DNA of 64,000 bases, taken from contig CBDBCU010000001.1 in NCBI GenBank assembly GCA_965203435.1, positions 62,001-126,000 on the forward strand, in the 5' to 3' direction. The position numbers were made by a program, and so were the translations under genes. The stretch is from CBDBCU01 sp965203435 (GTDB lineage Bacteria > Chloroflexota > Dehalococcoidia > Lucifugimonadales > UBA3495). The notes under the pieces are model-generated. The model saw nothing but the letters and a program-made list of their open reading frames with translations, was not told the DNA's origin and ran no database searches. Every line of letters starts with the position of its first letter. Position 1 is the stretch's first letter. This document shows positions 41,891-50,346 of this stretch, one piece after another.

Positions 41891-42700
41891 CTAAAGGCCG
41901 CAATGGCCTTCACACTCGTTGATAAAACCGTTGACCTCGCGCGCCGAACTATCCAACTCCAACGCTTCGGACAACGGTATTCGGCGGTGATGCAAGTAAG
42001 CCCTTTTATGAAACATACGACCGGCGTTATGCTCTTTAGAACGGAGCATAGCGTCTATCGCCACGGCTTCTGCGAACAGCTCTGGTTCGCCGTTCATAAC
42101 ATCCAGCCAACTGGAGGAGCTGCGGAACGGGCAGCCGACGCAGGCACTACGGGAAAGGTGGCGGTCGGGGAAACGATCGGCGAACCACTCGATGCACTGC
42201 CCCCGATCCATCGGCAAGTCGTTGATTAGGGGGTAACGGTGAGTTATCCACCAGTTGCGGCTGGGTTTAACCCTCATCATCTCGTCGGTGGTGATACCCA
42301 ACCACATCTCGACGTTGGTTTCCGACGATAGACTCTGTCGGGGCCTAACGCCCAGGATCTTCTGAACCTCCTTTCGGATGGGGTCTAGCTTGTAGTTCTT
42401 GGTGCATTGCCGCCAGTTAATGCCGGCGGGGTTGCCATCCCAGTCGGCTAGATATACCGGCAAGGTAAGCCAAGCTTGGCCCTGAGCATTCACGCCGTTG
42501 ATAACATCCTCGCGCAGGCTACGCCCGTTCCCGGTAACTATTACCGGAAAGGAAACTCGGGATTTCAACCACTCGAGGTTATCATAAACCGCCTGCGGTT
42601 CCCATTGGGTATCGGCAAAAATTGCATAGTCGGGTTTGACGCCAAAGGCGTCTTGCTCCGCCAGCAAGCACATCACGGTGCTTTGGACACCGCCGCCCAA
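41891..42700 (-). CDS. PAPS-reductase-family (ATP pyrophosphatase) protein
   Basis: A 269-residue protein with the PP-loop GGGVQSTV at its very N-terminus, QCTKNYKLDPIRKEV near residue 97 and a CVGCPFRS pair near 187. These are shared with phosphoadenosine-phosphosulfate reductases, DndC-like enzymes and related phage proteins. Here it probably activates a substrate by adenylation, perhaps for sulfur transfer. The start is uncertain: TTG 42700 lies inside what is normally LSLGGGVQS, and no ATG/GTG occurs upstream in frame, so the 5' end may be altered. It is last in the four-gene island operon. Confidence 0.7.
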   Translation of the reverse strand: MGGGVQSTVMCLLAEQDAFGVKPDYAIFADTQWEPQAVYDNLEWLKSRVSFPVIVTGNGRSLREDVINGVNAQGQAWLTLPVYLADWDGNPAGINWRQCTKNYKLDPIRKEVQKILGVRPRQSLSSETNVEMWLGITTDEMMRVKPSRNWWITHRYPLINDLPMDRGQCIEWFADRFPDRHLSRSACVGCPFRSSSSWLDVMNGEPELFAEAVAIDAMLRSKEHNAGRMFHKRAYLHHRRIPLSEALELDSSAREVNGFINECEGHCGL

Positions 42701-42744
42701 GCTTAAAACCCGGAGGGCGGGCGGCGTTGAGCGGTGCTGATACC

Positions 42745-43524
42745 CTAGGGACCTTTTGGGGGCTTGGCCTCCTCTACCACTTGTCGCAACTCGTGGTATT
42801 CCAGAAAGTCAAAAGACATTGCGGCCGCCCGCAAGTTCAAAGCTTTCATCAGGTCGCTGGCGTCTCGGGTAGTTTTCAGGTGGTCGTTGCCATCCAGGAA
42901 AACATCGTACACGGCCGCCAACAGCCGAGGATTGGCCGACAAAAAGGAACGGTCATTTACTTGGTGGTACAAGTTGACGTTACCGGCCATTGCTGCCAGC
43001 AAATCGTCATAGCTATGCTGGGAATGTTCAGCGGCACGGCTAGCCATTTCACCGAGCCACCACAGCCTAGCGGCGGCGTTCGATTCGCGGCCTCCAGCTC
43101 CTGCGTATTTCAGCCAATGCAGGTCGACGAAATTGGTCGAAGCAGAGTTGCTAAGGTTGCTGGACTCCCAGCGTACCGGGACATAGCGGCTCAGGCCAAA
43201 GCAATTGATGGATGCCCAGAGCTTGGGGTTAGCGGCTTGGGCCGGGGAAAGCTCGCCTATGGCTCGGTGAAGTACCAAGGACAGGCTTGCGTCTGAGCTA
43301 GGCCCGCCTTTGTCAAGCTGGTTTAGTTCGTCCAGAGACGCCTGAATTTGGAAAGGGGTTTCGGCATAGGGTAGGGCATCCGGCCCACCCTCGTCGTGCA
43401 CGGCGGCTTCCATACGCGCACGGAGGGTTTCCGGGTCGGATCGCACAAACAGTCCGGGGTCGTCGGCGGACAATTGCCCCAATGCCTTAAACCCAGCGTC
43501 GCTGACTAACCGGAGTTCAGTCAT
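42745..43524 (-). CDS. DUF6339-like helical protein of a candidate defence operon
   Basis: A 259-residue, mostly helical protein. The segment FVDLHWLKYAGAGGRESNAAARLWWLGEMA with nearby FGLSRYVPVRW resembles, from memory, DUF6339 proteins; function of that family is unknown. Its ATG overlaps the stop of the preceding gene (ATGA), so the two are translationally coupled. It ends 44 bases before the PAPS-reductase-like start. No catalytic motif is evident. Confidence 0.6.
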   Translation of the reverse strand: MTELRLVSDAGFKALGQLSADDPGLFVRSDPETLRARMEAAVHDEGGPDALPYAETPFQIQASLDELNQLDKGGPSSDASLSLVLHRAIGELSPAQAANPKLWASINCFGLSRYVPVRWESSNLSNSASTNFVDLHWLKYAGAGGRESNAAARLWWLGEMASRAAEHSQHSYDDLLAAMAGNVNLYHQVNDRSFLSANPRLLAAVYDVFLDGNDHLKTTRDASDLMKALNLRAAAMSFDFLEYHELRQVVEEAKPPKGP

Positions 43525-44420
43525 AAGCTGGTCTCCTCGTCAATGTCTTCGGACTCTTCACCCAGCAAGCCCCTCAGCATACCCTCAAAGGGCGTGTTAA
43601 GGATGCGTTGCGCGGCCAGCAACGGGCTGTGCTGCCCTTGCCTTTCCTTGCCGCCGATGTCAATGCCCAATTGATGCAAGCGCCGCTGGACGCATTGAAC
43701 CCACTCGCACTCGGAATCGGCGCGTTCTTCCTCATCCAGATCGTCTTTAATGAATGCCAGCACTTCCGTAACTGCACTCATAAAGAGGCTGGGTACAAGG
43801 CTGGGATCTCTCCTTACCGAATTGAAACGCCTCCTAGTTTCCGGGTTGACTAACAAGTCGACGTAATCTTCCCCGGGATCCAATTGGAGGTCAAATTCCC
43901 CGTCTTGCAAGGAATTGTTTTCACGGATTCGGAAAATACTCCTTACCGGGGTTTCGTCGACCTCCAAGTCAAAGTGCCAGGGTTGATCGGTAGCTAAGGG
44001 AGCCAACCTGTTGATTTCTACTGGCAACCTTTCATATTCCCGGTTTGCTGTCCGGGTAGAATATACGGGTATGTCTTGGGTTGCCAAGATAACCGGGTGG
44101 ACTTCTACCCGGTTCTTCAACCGGCTTACCGGGATGCTACCGGTTGCAAGGAAAGGTTCTTCCCGGGTGGCGCTAATACGGGTGCGAAAGAGAGTCGAGC
44201 CGCAATACACCATTGCGGCGCATTGGGCTTTCTCCGCCCGTATGGTCTCGTAGATGCCGGTTTCTTTGAGGTCAAACCGCAGGGCAACGGTGAGCATACC
44301 GTTGTCTCGGTTGTATTCCGGCTGTTCGAGGGTTGTTCGGAAGGACGCGGTTTCGCCGTAATCGTCGGAACCCGGCCGCAACACCGGATACAGGTAATGC
44401 CGTTGGGCGCGGTAGCGCAT
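43521..44420 (-). CDS. Uncharacterised protein of the candidate defence operon
   Basis: I do not recognise this 299-residue protein. The first two thirds look beta-rich with many charged residues; a segment RFDLKETGIYETIRAEKAQC and a later HFDLEVDETPVRSIFRIREN could be strands of two related domains. The last third is helical and acidic (FIKDDLDEEERADSECEW) and ends EESEDIDEETSL. It has no membrane helix or signal peptide. GGGGGTGAG precedes ATG 44420. It follows the ATPase gene by 15 bases and overlaps the next gene by 4. Confidence 0.7.
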   Translation of the reverse strand: MRYRAQRHYLYPVLRPGSDDYGETASFRTTLEQPEYNRDNGMLTVALRFDLKETGIYETIRAEKAQCAAMVYCGSTLFRTRISATREEPFLATGSIPVSRLKNRVEVHPVILATQDIPVYSTRTANREYERLPVEINRLAPLATDQPWHFDLEVDETPVRSIFRIRENNSLQDGEFDLQLDPGEDYVDLLVNPETRRRFNSVRRDPSLVPSLFMSAVTEVLAFIKDDLDEEERADSECEWVQCVQRRLHQLGIDIGGKERQGQHSPLLAAQRILNTPFEGMLRGLLGEESEDIDEETSL

Positions 44421-44435
44421 ATCTCACCCCCTTTA

Positions 44436-46304
44436 CTAAGCTGGTCGAGTACTGTCCAGCCGGAAAGTCTTGCGAGTGACGGGTTCGGTGGTGATAATCT
44501 CCAACAGATACCGCTCACCGTCCAGCACGGGCAACTGGCTCATAATATCCCGCTGAACCGCAACCGACTCGCCGCCGGCTTTGGCTTCCCGGATACCCAT
44601 AGGCACTATTGCGCCGTCCTCGCCGACAGCTACCAGTTGCAATGTTGCGCCGGTGACATCCTTGCCAGGATTGTCAAAGGTAATCCGCAACGAATGGCTG
44701 CCAACGGGCCGAACCCGGCCGCGACCTACCGGCGGCCGCCGCGCCGGGCGACCGGTGCCAGTGTTTCCGGGGCCGCCGCCGGACGTTCCGGTTTCATCGC
44801 CGCCAGTGCCGCCGTTGCGAGCGGTTTTCTTCCTCGTTCGCGGCTCGCGGCGGAAAATGCCCTCTAGCGGGCCGGCGCCGCCGCTGGGCGCATCCGATTG
44901 ACGCAAGCCACTTATATGGACATCGCCAGGGATGTTGGAGTTGGCTGGCTTGCTGGGATCGGATACGGCAAGAAATGGCGTCATTTCTTTCAGTTCGTCG
45001 TCGGTTTGCTCCTGTGGCAAGCCGGCCCGCTCTTCAAGTTGCTGGCGCACCCAATCCCCCAGCTGTTGCAAGGCACGCCTAGCTTGCTGCTTTCGAGATG
45101 GATCGGAGATGTAGTCCGGAGACAGCCGGTCGTGTTTGGGAGATTCGGTATCCCGGATGTAAGACGACTCGTCGGAAGGGGAGATACACTCCACAATGGC
45201 AGTGAAGCCGCGCCACCCGCTGGGGATACTGCCCAAGCTCATACCCATGTGATTACGTTGGTTGGTAATCATCATTCCAGAGTCACGGACTATGGCAATT
45301 TCCCGGAGTTTGATCTTGGGGTCGTCATAGACCTGAACATACAGGGAGACGGTGCCGATACCGTCGAAAGAACGGCGGACAGCAGGAGACATCCGGGACA
45401 CGCGAATGAAGTTGCGCGTTTGGGATGATGCGCCTTGATACATCTCCACTATGTTATCGGCATTTACTGCCTTGTTGTTCGCTTTGATGACCAAGTTGCC
45501 GCGGATAACCGCGTGAAAGTAGTGGTCAATGGCAGTGGAGATAACGTCGTTTTCCCAACCCGGGGTGCCCCGGTCAGGGCCCAAGGAATATCCGGGTATG
45601 TATAGCGCAGTACCCGGGTGCCGAGACAGGAATCTTTCTGGAACGCCACCCTCCTCAAGAGGCAGGTAATCCCCGTGGCTCAGGTAACCGGTGCGACGGC
45701 GAGGTTCTCCTCGGGCATCGTTATGGGATACCAAGATAGACTTGCCAATAAACCGGCTGTGCAAGCGGTTTTGGCCGAGCCACGTGGTGGAATACAAAAC
45801 CGTGCGGAGTTCGGTTACTGCAAAGGCAGAATGTTTCCCCAAGCCAAAGGAACCGGCGGCGTCTTTGGTGTCTTTGACCGGTGCGCCCGAACCTTTGGTA
45901 AGGGCTTCCCACTTGCTGGGCGCGCCTCCGAAGCGAGGGAGATCGTCTGCCCCAGTGGTGTTGCTGTCGGCGATGCAGAGGGTTTTGACGACCGAGCTAT
46001 AGTCCAGCAGAGTTTTCGCCCTGTTGAACTCGGCACGGCCGGTTTCGTCGTTATGGGGAGACCGGATAGCACTGGCTAGAATTTCCCGCAACTGGCGGGC
46101 GTTGAAAGCAGTTGGCGGCAAGTCAACCAAGCTGAAAGCGACGTTTACCGGCAACTTGCCAGCCCGGGCGTCTAGCGAGTTCTGAATGGACTCGCGGATC
46201 AAGTTGACTTCCCGGTTATCGGTGAAGTGGGAAATACCGGCGTCGTTATGACCCTCGACCTCTCCCGCCACGTTAGGCGGGAACTGCCATTCCAAAGTGG
46301 GCAT
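44436..46304 (-). CDS. GHKL-type ATPase of the candidate defence operon
   Basis: A 622-residue protein with a Hsp90/MutL-like (GHKL) ATP site: N-box LIRESIQNSLDAR (Asn42), G1 box IADSNTTGAD (Asp113) and G2 lid GSFGLGKHSAF (151-161). A middle domain, a low-complexity Gly/Thr/Arg linker (about 500-545) and a C-terminal beta domain follow. Unlike histidine kinases it has no H-box or membrane helices; unlike MutL it lacks the conserved C-terminal endonuclease. GAGGG lies about 10 bases before ATG 46304. It leads the four-gene operon. GHKL ATPases are frequent in anti-phage loci; role here is inferred. Confidence 0.75.
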   Translation of the reverse strand: MPTLEWQFPPNVAGEVEGHNDAGISHFTDNREVNLIRESIQNSLDARAGKLPVNVAFSLVDLPPTAFNARQLREILASAIRSPHNDETGRAEFNRAKTLLDYSSVVKTLCIADSNTTGADDLPRFGGAPSKWEALTKGSGAPVKDTKDAAGSFGLGKHSAFAVTELRTVLYSTTWLGQNRLHSRFIGKSILVSHNDARGEPRRRTGYLSHGDYLPLEEGGVPERFLSRHPGTALYIPGYSLGPDRGTPGWENDVISTAIDHYFHAVIRGNLVIKANNKAVNADNIVEMYQGASSQTRNFIRVSRMSPAVRRSFDGIGTVSLYVQVYDDPKIKLREIAIVRDSGMMITNQRNHMGMSLGSIPSGWRGFTAIVECISPSDESSYIRDTESPKHDRLSPDYISDPSRKQQARRALQQLGDWVRQQLEERAGLPQEQTDDELKEMTPFLAVSDPSKPANSNIPGDVHISGLRQSDAPSGGAGPLEGIFRREPRTRKKTARNGGTGGDETGTSGGGPGNTGTGRPARRPPVGRGRVRPVGSHSLRITFDNPGKDVTGATLQLVAVGEDGAIVPMGIREAKAGGESVAVQRDIMSQLPVLDGERYLLEIITTEPVTRKTFRLDSTRPA

Positions 46305-46711
46305 CAGTTACTTTCCCTCTACCGCAACTTGCTAAATTCGTTGCAGGAATTGCCCGGTGCGGAAAATCACGCAGGGCAATTCTATCAAATTATGCGGCGA
46401 TGTCAACAGGTTAACTCCTGAAGCTGAATATCCCATCCCAGCCCCCTTAGCCGGCTATGGTATAATGCGGGAAACCCATAGCTGGCCGCCGCCTGTTCCG
46501 TGTCGCTGAAAGCTCGTTCGAAAGTGTCCATTCCTCCTCTCAAAGGCGGGTGTCGTGGTAAGCCAATGTTACAATAATCCTAAAGGCTTGTCTATAAAGC
46601 AATTTTCTGAAATGCGGGGCTAACCTGGTTGCCCTTTCCGCCGGCAACGGGTATCATATCCCCATAAACTTGCCGGCCCCCTTCCCGGGTCTGTCGGGAT
46701 TGCACTAAAGG
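46305..46711. other. Intergenic region at the island edge; orphan promoter, possible untranslated RNA
   Basis: AT-richer DNA next to the ATPase start gives way to an extended -10 (TGGTATAATGCGGG, box 46461-46466) pointing right. The 240 bases that follow hold no convincing frame; CCGCCT (about 46492) and AGGCGG (about 46546) could pair across a loop containing TTCCTCCTC. TACAAT at 46569 is another weak box. I cannot assign this transcript; it may just be a long leader of the PHP gene. Confidence 0.3.
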
Positions 46712-47377
46712 ATGATTGCCCGTTCTATGTACCTCGACCTGCACAGCCACTCCGTTTCCTCGGACGACTCCCGCGCCACCGTGGAGCAGTATGTCAAATG
46801 GATTCAGGTTTTGCGGAAACGGGGTTGCGTCGTGGACGGCATTGTCCTGACCGAACACCGCAAGTTTGACTTCGACCTGGATTATTCCCAACTGGCGGCC
46901 GAGTACGAAGTCCTGATCCTCAAAGGGTCGGAACTGGATACCCGCTACGGCCATTTTCTGGTGTACGGCGTTACTCCGGCCCTGGCTAAAGAGGTCAACC
47001 TGGCCGATGTAAGCATGGACGCCCGGGAATTGATGCGGGCCGCCCGGCAGCACGACGCCATCGCCTTTCCGGCCCATCCCGGCCGGTTCGGTATCGGCTT
47101 GGTGGACTATATGGCCCAGGGCGAAACCTTTGCCGATGTGCAAATTGCCGAGCGGCTGAACGGCGGCAGCCGGGCCGGGGAAAACGAGCGGGCCGATGCT
47201 TTGTGCCGGGAACAGGGCTACGCCGGCACCGGCGGCAGCGACGCCCATCTGGCCAGCCATATCGCGGCCTGCCTTACTTACTTTCCGGCAAAGATCCGCA
47301 ACGAGCGGGAACTGGTGGACGCCCTGCGGGCCGGCGGTTTTGCCCCGGTCTGGCTGGCCGATACTAAAAAGGAATAA
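46712..47377 (+). CDS. PHP-domain metal-dependent phosphoesterase
   Basis: A 221-residue PHP-family protein. Metal ligands are visible: YLDLHSHSVSSDDS at the N-terminus, LTEHRKF, LKGSELDTRYGHFLVYG, FPAHPGR and the final GTGGSDAHLASHIA. Short PHP proteins of this type hydrolyse phosphoesters (for example histidinol phosphate or nucleotides); the substrate is unknown. ATG 46712 is used, with ATG 46727 equally possible by homology. It is followed 5 bases later by the dehydratase pair and probably shares their operon. Confidence 0.88.
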   Translation: MIARSMYLDLHSHSVSSDDSRATVEQYVKWIQVLRKRGCVVDGIVLTEHRKFDFDLDYSQLAAEYEVLILKGSELDTRYGHFLVYGVTPALAKEVNLADVSMDARELMRAARQHDAIAFPAHPGRFGIGLVDYMAQGETFADVQIAERLNGGSRAGENERADALCREQGYAGTGGSDAHLASHIAACLTYFPAKIRNERELVDALRAGGFAPVWLADTKKE

Positions 47378-47382
47378 CGCCG

Positions 47383-47832
47383 ATGGCGATGGAACTGGAA
47401 TACAACCGGGATTTGTACGGCGTGGAACATCAGGCCGGCCCCTTTGCCGTCACCCCGGAACTGATTCAGACTTTTAACCGCAGTATCGGGGAAAGCAATC
47501 CGGTCTTTACCGACCGAGCGGCGGCCCAAGCCGCCGGCTATGCCGACATTCTGGCCCCGCCCACCTTTTGCACTCTGCTGGTGCGGAATGTGGAACTGCC
47601 GGATATTGAATTGCAGTTCGGCCGCTCCCGGTTCCACGCCGGCCAACGGGTGCAGGCCCGCGCCCCCATCATTGCCGGGGATTCCCTGACCGCCTCCTCT
47701 CATCTGAAAGAGGTTTATCCCAAGACCGGGCGCAGCGGCGTTATGGTCTTTACCGTTTGGGAAACTACTTTCCGCAATCAGGACGGCGTGGTCGTCGCCG
47801 ATGTGCAGGAATCCTACGCTTCCCGGGAGTGA
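47383..47832 (+). CDS. MaoC-like N-terminal dehydratase (FAS1-type), subunit A
   Basis: A 149-residue hot-dog-fold protein of the MaoC N-terminal (FAS1_DH_region) type: FAVTPELIQTFNRSIGESNPVF, then AAGYADILAPPTF and VQARAPIIAGDSLTASS. Such proteins pair with a second MaoC subunit, as in the mycobacterial HadA/HadB dehydratases of 3-hydroxyacyl thioesters. It lies 9 bases before the second subunit gene. Confidence 0.85.
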   Translation: MAMELEYNRDLYGVEHQAGPFAVTPELIQTFNRSIGESNPVFTDRAAAQAAGYADILAPPTFCTLLVRNVELPDIELQFGRSRFHAGQRVQARAPIIAGDSLTASSHLKEVYPKTGRSGVMVFTVWETTFRNQDGVVVADVQESYASRE

Positions 47833-47841
47833 ACGAAACCG

Positions 47842-48279
47842 ATGACCATTGCAACCGGCCCCTGGTTTGAGGATGTAGAGTTGGGCAGCGAAATCGGCCC
47901 GCTCGAACTGGTGGCTACCGCTGAAAAGGTAGCGGAGTTCTGCCGGCTTTGGGGCAATCCGCCGCCCAATCGCTTTACCGACCCGGCCACCGCTGCGGCC
48001 GCCGGCTTGCCCGGCCCCATTATCCCCGGCGTGATGAGCATGGCGATTATGAGCCAGGCTTTGACCGATTGGGCCGGCCCCCAGGCCCTGAAAGACCTGG
48101 ATCTGGTGTTCCGCCAGCCGGCGCCGCACAATCAGCCGCTGCTGATTTCGGCCACGATTACCGATACCCGGCAGGAGAACGGGGAAAACCTGGTAGAGTG
48201 CGATGTTATGATGACCGGCCCGGCGGGGGAACGCTATGTGGGCGGCACGGCCGTGCTGGCCCTGCCCGGCAAAGACTAA
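47842..48279 (+). CDS. MaoC-like dehydratase, subunit B
   Basis: A 145-residue hot-dog-fold protein: FEDVELGSEIGPLELVATAEKVAEF, then IIPGVMSMAIMSQALTDWAG and a final GTAVLALP. The catalytic Asp/His hydratase pair normally sits in the FxDPATAAxxGLPGPIIPG helix region (FTDPATAAAAGLPG here); the His of canonical R-hydratases is not evident. It presumably forms a heterodimer with the upstream subunit. The SDR at 49144 could supply a matching reductase. Confidence 0.82.
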   Translation: MTIATGPWFEDVELGSEIGPLELVATAEKVAEFCRLWGNPPPNRFTDPATAAAAGLPGPIIPGVMSMAIMSQALTDWAGPQALKDLDLVFRQPAPHNQPLLISATITDTRQENGENLVECDVMMTGPAGERYVGGTAVLALPGKD

Positions 48280-48321
48280 TAGCCCCGCCCGGATCCATTC
48301 CAACCCGGAGGTTGCTTGACT

Positions 48322-49116
48322 ATGACGCAGACTATTCCGGAGGCCCCGGTGCTGGAAGTAACCGACCTCAGCGCCGGTTATGGCGGCCACTTGGCCCTGC
48401 AAGGGGTTACTTTTGCCGTCAGCCGGGGGGATGTGGTCGGCATTATCGGCCCTAACGGCGCCGGCAAATCCACCCTGATGAAAACCATCCTGGGCTTGAT
48501 TAAGCCGCTGGAAGGCTCCGTGACCATCCTGGGCCAGCCGGTCGTAACCGCCCGCAAGCAGGTGGGCTATGTGCCGCAGCATGAACAGGTGGATTGGGAT
48601 TTCCCGGCAACGGTGGGGGATGTGGTTTTGATGGGCCGCTACTCCGGCCGGGGCTTGTTCCGCCGCCCCACGAAAGAGGATAAGGATCAGGCCTCCGCTG
48701 CCCTGGAGCGGGTCGCGATGCATGGCCGGAAAAACTTTCTGATTGGCGAGCTTTCTGGCGGGCAGCGGCGGCGGGCGCTATTGGCCCGGGCCTTGGCCGG
48801 CAATCCGGCCCTGCTGCTGATGGATGAACCGATGGCCGGCTTGGACGCTACCTCTCAGCACCAGCTGCTGGAAATTTTCAGCGACCTGCAAGAGGATGGG
48901 ACGGCGATCGTTTTCAGCACTCATGATTTGTCCTGCGTTTCCTCCTGCGCCGGCAAATGCCTGTGCCTGCACTGCCGGATGGTAGCCTTTGGCGACCCGG
49001 AGGAAGTGTTGACCGAGGATGTGCTGAACGAAACCTTTGGCGCGCATCTGCTGCTGGTGCATACCGACGGCCACGCCTACGCCTACCAGCACCACAGCCA
49101 CGGCGACGCGCCTTAA
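48322..49116 (+). CDS. Metal-type ABC transporter ATPase (ZnuC/MntB-like), no adjacent permease
   Basis: A 264-residue ABC ATPase. Walker A is GPNGAGKST, Q-loop VPQHEQVDWDFP, signature LSGGQRRRALLARALA, Walker B LLLMDEPMAGLD and switch His in STHDLS. VPQHEQVDWDFPATVGDVVLMGR is typical of zinc/manganese importers of the MntB/ZnuC type. The C-terminus is His-rich (HTDGHAYAYQHHSHGD), suggesting metal binding. No permease or binding-protein gene is adjacent. ATG 48322 has GGAGG 10 bases upstream; TTG 48316 is a nearer alternative. Confidence 0.88.
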   Translation: MTQTIPEAPVLEVTDLSAGYGGHLALQGVTFAVSRGDVVGIIGPNGAGKSTLMKTILGLIKPLEGSVTILGQPVVTARKQVGYVPQHEQVDWDFPATVGDVVLMGRYSGRGLFRRPTKEDKDQASAALERVAMHGRKNFLIGELSGGQRRRALLARALAGNPALLLMDEPMAGLDATSQHQLLEIFSDLQEDGTAIVFSTHDLSCVSSCAGKCLCLHCRMVAFGDPEEVLTEDVLNETFGAHLLLVHTDGHAYAYQHHSHGDAP

Positions 49117-49143
49117 CTCAGAACGGCAAGGATGGGCGCTAAT

Positions 49144-49992
49144 ATGTACGACCTGAGCGGAAAAGTGGCTATCGTTACCGGCGCCGGCGGGCGACACGGC
49201 ATCGGCCGGGCTATCGCTACCCGGCTGGCCCGGGAAGGGGCCGATGTGGTAGTTACCGACATTCCCCAATCCGTCGAGGCCATCCGCCCCCAGGATCGGG
49301 CTGAGGGTTGGGAGGGACTGCCCAGCGTAGTCCAGGAAATCGAAGCGGCCGGGCGGCAGGCTTTGGGCCTCTTTTCCGATGCGGCCGACAGCGGCCAGGT
49401 TGAGGAAATGGTCAGCCAGGTATTGGCCCGGTTCGGCCACATTGACATCCTGGTCAACAATGCCGGCTCCCGGCCCGGCCGCGACCGGGTGCCGGTAGTG
49501 GAATTGACCGAGGATGCCTTTGACGAAGTGATGCGGGTCAATGTCCGGGGTACTTACCTCTGTTCCCGGGCCGTAGCCCGGCACATGATTGCCCGCCAAC
49601 AGGGCGGCAAAATTATCATCATTTCCTCCGGGGCCGGCAAACGGGGCATTGCCCGTTACGCCGTCTATTGCGCCTCCAAGTTTGCCTTGGTCGGCTTTAC
49701 CCAGGCCCTGGCCCAGGAAATGGCCCCGCACCGGGTCAATGTCAACGCCATCTGCCCCGGCTTAGTGGATACCGAGCGGGTGGATTTTATCGCCGCGGCC
49801 CTGGCCGCCGAAGGGCAGTCGGCCGAGGAACACCGGGCGATGATGGTGCGGGAACGCGCAACCCGCGTCCCGATGGGCCGCATCGCCCAGGGGGAGGACA
49901 TCGCCCGGCTGGCCGCCTTTCTTTCCTCGGCCGAATCCGACTATATGACCGGCTTGTCCCTTAGCGTCTCCGGCGGCTCGGAAATGAACTAG
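49144..49992 (+). CDS. Short-chain dehydrogenase/reductase
   Basis: A 282-residue NAD(P)-dependent classical SDR. The cofactor motif is TGAGGRHGIGRAIA, followed by NNAG, the catalytic Ser in IIISSGAGKRG, and YxxxK in YAVYCASKFALVGF. A loop with AICPGLVDTERVDF suits a 3-oxoacyl reductase or alcohol dehydrogenase role. ATG 49144 has AAGGA 11 bases upstream; ATG 49132 is an alternative with no ribosome site. It may act with the MaoC pair in a fatty or keto acid pathway. Confidence 0.88.
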   Translation: MYDLSGKVAIVTGAGGRHGIGRAIATRLAREGADVVVTDIPQSVEAIRPQDRAEGWEGLPSVVQEIEAAGRQALGLFSDAADSGQVEEMVSQVLARFGHIDILVNNAGSRPGRDRVPVVELTEDAFDEVMRVNVRGTYLCSRAVARHMIARQQGGKIIIISSGAGKRGIARYAVYCASKFALVGFTQALAQEMAPHRVNVNAICPGLVDTERVDFIAAALAAEGQSAEEHRAMMVRERATRVPMGRIAQGEDIARLAAFLSSAESDYMTGLSLSVSGGSEMN

Positions 49993-50052
49993 CCTTACTC
50001 CCTTTGATTCCGTTAGAACGAAACCCTATCCTTTCCCGGATTGGTGAACCGG

Positions 50053-50343
50053 ATGGCCCTGGAACGCGCCGACATTGAACACATCGCCGCCCTGGCCCGG
50101 ATCGCCTTGACTGCGGCGGAACGGGAGACTTTTGGCGAGCAGCTTTCCCACATCCTGGCCCAGTTTGAGACGCTGAAACAGTTGGATACCCATTCCGTTG
50201 CCGCCACCGGCCACGCCGTAGAGCTGGATACGGTAATGCGGGAGGATATTCCCCAACCGCCGCTCAGCCCGGAGGATACCCTGCGGAATGCGCCGCGGCC
50301 GGAAGGCGATTTTTTCCGGGTTAAAGCGGTACTGGAGGAATAG
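50053..50343 (+). CDS. gatC: Glutamyl-tRNA(Gln)/aspartyl-tRNA(Asn) amidotransferase subunit C
   Basis: GatC (96 residues) holds GatA and GatB together in the complex that amidates misacylated tRNA. ADIEHIAALARIALTAAE is the family start, and VMREDIPQPPLSPEDTLRNAP its extended tail. ATG 50053 has GGTGA 5 bases upstream. It is followed 3 bases later by gatA, but gatB is not in the window. asnS is 2.4 kb downstream, so here the complex most likely serves Gln-tRNA. Confidence 0.93.
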   Translation: MALERADIEHIAALARIALTAAERETFGEQLSHILAQFETLKQLDTHSVAATGHAVELDTVMREDIPQPPLSPEDTLRNAPRPEGDFFRVKAVLEE

Positions 50344-50346
50344 CCC

